A DNA stretch of 23,468 bases from Rhizophagus sp. LPA8_4_AMF (taxonomy: Eukaryota; Glomeromycota; Glomeromycetes; Glomerales; Glomeraceae). Below, piece after piece: positions 20,789 to 23,468 of the stretch; the first letter of the stretch is position 1, and every line of letters starts with the position of its first letter. The translations under genes were made by a program, and so were the position numbers. The DNA lies in assembly GCA_021464525.1 (NCBI GenBank), contig JADRCO010001023.1, positions 1 to 23,468 of the forward strand. Direction: 5' to 3'. The notes beneath the pieces were generated by a model. The model ran no database searches. It saw only the letters and a list, made by a program, of their open reading frames with translations, and was not told the origin of the DNA.

Positions 20789-22721
20789 GAGCTACTTTTA
20801 CGAGTTTTTAAAGTCATTAAAGGATTTGATTAACATTACCAATTTCAATTGTGTTTAAAAATTTTACTTAATGCACATATTCGTATTTATCATTAGCTAT
20901 GACGAATTTATAAAATGTCTTAATAGCAAATGTAGTCACCTCAACAAAACAAATCACCTCAACAAAACAGGCACAATTTTTAAGTTTGGTACCAGTGCTA
21001 GAAGCATTATATATTGTAATAATCTTCTTATGAGAAGTTCTCTATTAATTCTACATGATCAACTTCCTGCCCTTAAAGATAAAATCAAGTAGAAAAAGAA
21101 AATAAAATTTACATATTCGAGATAAGTTAAATTTCTTTTTGGTATTTCAACTAAATTTTTCAATGGAAACTATAATGGAGAGCAATCATAGAAATTGATC
21201 AGCAATTATCAACTTTTCTTGAAAATCAAACCAAGAAAAGATTATCAACATTGCATTTGGTACATCAATCACAGCTTGAAACAGGGACATAAAGGAACAA
21301 TTGATCGCATTCTGATAAGAATACCTAACTTTAAGAAATTGGGTTTGGCTTAGACTTTTGTACCAGGGTTTCAAACTTAAACAATTTCATTACAAGAAAA
21401 ATGTTGGGAATTATGTGAGAATTGTAAGGCTCGTAAACAGTTTGGGACGTGTTAAAAATTCCAAAAAGCTTTAAAGATCTTCTTCTACATAAGTACAGAA
21501 AATAATTGGCACAGTTAATACAAAAGAATTCTCAACTCTAATAAGGGTATGTTATGATTTATATAGGAAATTGTATTATGGGAAATGAGATTGAGGTGGA
21601 GATGATAGAGATGAAGATAATGATGGAAATGGAGATAGTTAAAGTTTTCATTCACAAATCTGGTATTAGATTGCAATATTACTACGCTAAGCAACCCCTT
21701 CCATTCTAGTTGTTAAATTAACACTAAATGAAATCAGGGATAGATAATGTGGAAAGTTTTCTAAACGATGTAAGTGTATTAATCAGTAAAAAAAAATTCA
21801 CTATATTAAATAGAATATATTTTATTAACTGCTTGTAAATCATTATGAATGGTATCATATGCCATCATAAAGAACATAGGTTGAACTTTGTTCAAGGAAA
21901 ATGGCAATTATTAAGCCAAAAATATAAAGCAACAATAGCTATTTTTAAGAAAGGAAATTGTATAATAGTTGTGATGGAACTCAAACTGCTAAATACTAGT
22001 ATAAAGATTTTTCAGGTTTCAAAAAAATGGCTGATCACTGAGGAAATAGACTGCGTTGATGAGTTACATTTGGTTGTAACGTACACCTGATCTTGAAACC
22101 AAGTGGAGAAGTAACATTCACAACATCTGTTACTCAACCATCTTGCTTATACCTATGAGATTGTCTTGATTATATTATATCTATTAGAAGTGATATAAGA
22201 AAGAGTTGATAGTTGTATCTTCCTATAAAATATTATAGGATTTTGTTTATTGCAGAACATTATAGGTTATTGGATACCTGATTGATTCTGGAATGGAATT
22301 TCAAATGCAGTGAAAAAAAAAATAAAGAAAACATTAAAAGTTTCCTTATAAAAAAATCAAAAAATGTTTTTTAAAAAAATATGTCTCAAAGCAAATGTTT
22401 CAAAACTTGCAAAGTGAATCTGAGTAGTTGGTATAATAAAGAAAAAAAAACCTGCAGTTGGATCAGGTCAATTACTTTAATATTATTGTTAAATATTTGT
22501 ACTATTTTGAATTTGAGATGAAAATAGCTCATGTTGAGAGGTGCTTTTTTTAATTTATGGAATATAAAAATTATTATAATAGCTTATTGAGAATACAAAG
22601 CCATTGGAAGATAGTAATTTGAAAGAAAAGAAATAATATTTCAATTATTATGAATATTCAGAAATTCAATAATTTTCATTACACACATTATCATATAATA
22701 ATATCATGTATGTAAAAACAA
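20789..22721. other. Gene-poor right region
   Basis: No gene is supported. Frames of 60-81 codons (20871-21092, 21845-22090 plus; 21186-21374 minus) have biased A/T-driven composition and no motifs I know. A purine-rich patch is listed separately. The local sequence alternates between unique-looking DNA and A-runs and may be decayed repeat DNA. Confidence 0.45.
21581..21638 (+). repeat. Degenerate purine-rich GAGATG/GATGAA repeat
   Basis: Loose repetition of GAGATG, GATGAA, GAGAT and GGAGAT units over nearly 60 bp, with G and A making up most bases and T in register. It looks like a decayed minisatellite or a relic of a Glu/Met-coding low-complexity stretch. Confidence 0.5.
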
Positions 22722-22727
22722 ATATAA

Positions 22728-22789
22728 CTTAGGTTAGAGATAAGGTTAAAATTAGGTTAACATTAGGGTTAGGGTTATATTAGGGTTAG
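22728..22789 (+). repeat. Interstitial telomere-like repeats
   Basis: The strand reads as variant TTAGG units (TTAGGTTAGAG, AAGGTTAAAATTAGGTTAAC) leading to two adjacent TTAGGG copies (22763-22774) and another TTAGGGTTAG (22780-22789). TTAGGG is the common telomere repeat of fungi and animals. The units are degenerate and surrounded by ordinary A/T DNA, so this is an internal patch rather than a chromosome end. Confidence 0.65.
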
Positions 22790-23468
22790 ATAAAAAAATT
22801 AATGCATACCATCTTTTTACATGGTAAAAGGAATGGCAATTTCTTCCTACTATATTATTTTCTTTTACTAATTACTGTATCTATCTATCTGCTAATTAAC
22901 TTTTTGCCGTACTTTGAATCATTCCACCAAATCACCATAATAAAAGCCTTTCACAATATTCTTCCCATTTTCAGATATAATAGTGTGTATTTTGTTATTT
23001 TTGTAATAATAGTTCAGGTATGAAAATTGAAACTCAAAATTTCATGTAATAATTAAAATTATCCAATAATATTATCCAGCTTTTCATGTGCCAACTATTA
23101 ATAATTTAAGATTATCAATGATCATAAATATTAAACGTAAAAATTTAATTTCTGCGTACAAAAAATAATAAATAATTGTAAAGACTATAAAGTTTATAAA
23201 AAACAGAAACCTTTAGTATTAAAGAATAAGAATATTAAATAGGAACCTGTTATCATGTCAAAAGTACCTTTACTGTAACTCTAATTTAACAATTGAAAAT
23301 TGTAGTTGTAATAAAACTATTAAACCAACTAATAGTAAAAAAAAGTATAACTTGATTTTGTTAAAAATGGTGTATATGATCCTAATAAATGTCACTATAT
23401 ATTCTTTACAGAAACTTACAATTCTGAACGATGACGAATTGATATAGTAATGATATTAAATATATATC
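22790..23468. other. A/T-rich tail of the window
   Basis: No gene is supported. A 73-codon frame at 22802-23023 (plus) is mostly hydrophobic Phe/Ile/Leu/Tyr, which T-rich DNA gives by chance. No splice-bounded exons or repeats are seen. Confidence 0.45.

Noticed and set aside
21845-22090. 81-codon frame on the plus strand
   Set aside because: It starts with ATG, but composition follows the A/T bias, no motif is seen, and neighbouring frames are closed.
22802-23023. 73-codon hydrophobic frame that could be read as a membrane protein
   Set aside because: T-rich DNA gives Phe/Leu/Ile/Tyr strings by chance; there are no charged flanks or conserved features.

Overview
The window looks like nuclear DNA of an AT-rich, intron-dense fungus, most probably an arbuscular mycorrhizal fungus of the Rhizophagus / Glomeromycotina type. 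The reasons are the strong A/T bias, many short introns (mostly 55-100 bp) with GTAAGT/GTATGT-type donors and TAG/CAG acceptors, fungal protein families (GT15 mannosyltransferase), and mobile-element-like palindromes and Tc1/mariner-like ends in the gene-poor parts. The species call is inference. I found no rRNA, tRNA, CRISPR array or prokaryotic feature.

Seven spliced protein genes can be assembled from start to stop, and in each the hand-joined exons sum to a multiple of three. They are: (1) importin-4/Kap123 karyopherin, minus, 3564-8668, 24 exons, 1053 aa; (2) rhodanese/TrhO-TSTD2-type sulfurtransferase, minus, 9474-11094, 4 exons, 464 aa; (3) a small unrecognised coiled-coil protein, minus, 11451-11902, 2 exons, 128 aa; (4) GT15 (Kre2/Mnt1) alpha-1,2-mannosyltransferase, plus, 12381-14071, 8 exons, 386 aa; (5) tail-anchored cytochrome b5, minus, 14492-15204, 4 exons, 128 aa; (6) secreted GDSL phospholipase B-like lipase, plus, 17357-18849, 4 exons, 387 aa; (7) Derlin, minus, 18987-20176, 4 exons, 255 aa.

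Layout: the left 3.5 kb is gene-poor and holds a 54-bp perfect palindrome at the very edge and a Tc1/mariner-like pair of ends near 2322-2422. Positions 3.5-15.2 kb form a compact gene block. A 2.1-kb spacer (15205-17356) with inverted-repeat and C-run blocks separates cytochrome b5 from the lipase. The lipase and Derlin converge with only 137 bp between their stops. The right 3.3 kb is again gene-poor, with one broken coding-like fragment and an interstitial patch of telomere-like TTAGGG/TTAGG repeats.

Four of the seven products (GT15 enzyme, cytochrome b5, secreted lipase, Derlin) act in or pass through the ER/Golgi. This may be coincidence, since fungal gene order is loose. The most notable gene-structure details are a GC-AG intron in the sulfurtransferase gene, a 6-nt first coding exon in the importin gene, and an importin intron that must use a weak GTTGGT donor lying four bases before a better-looking GTAAGA. 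I did not find a convincing new multi-gene system.
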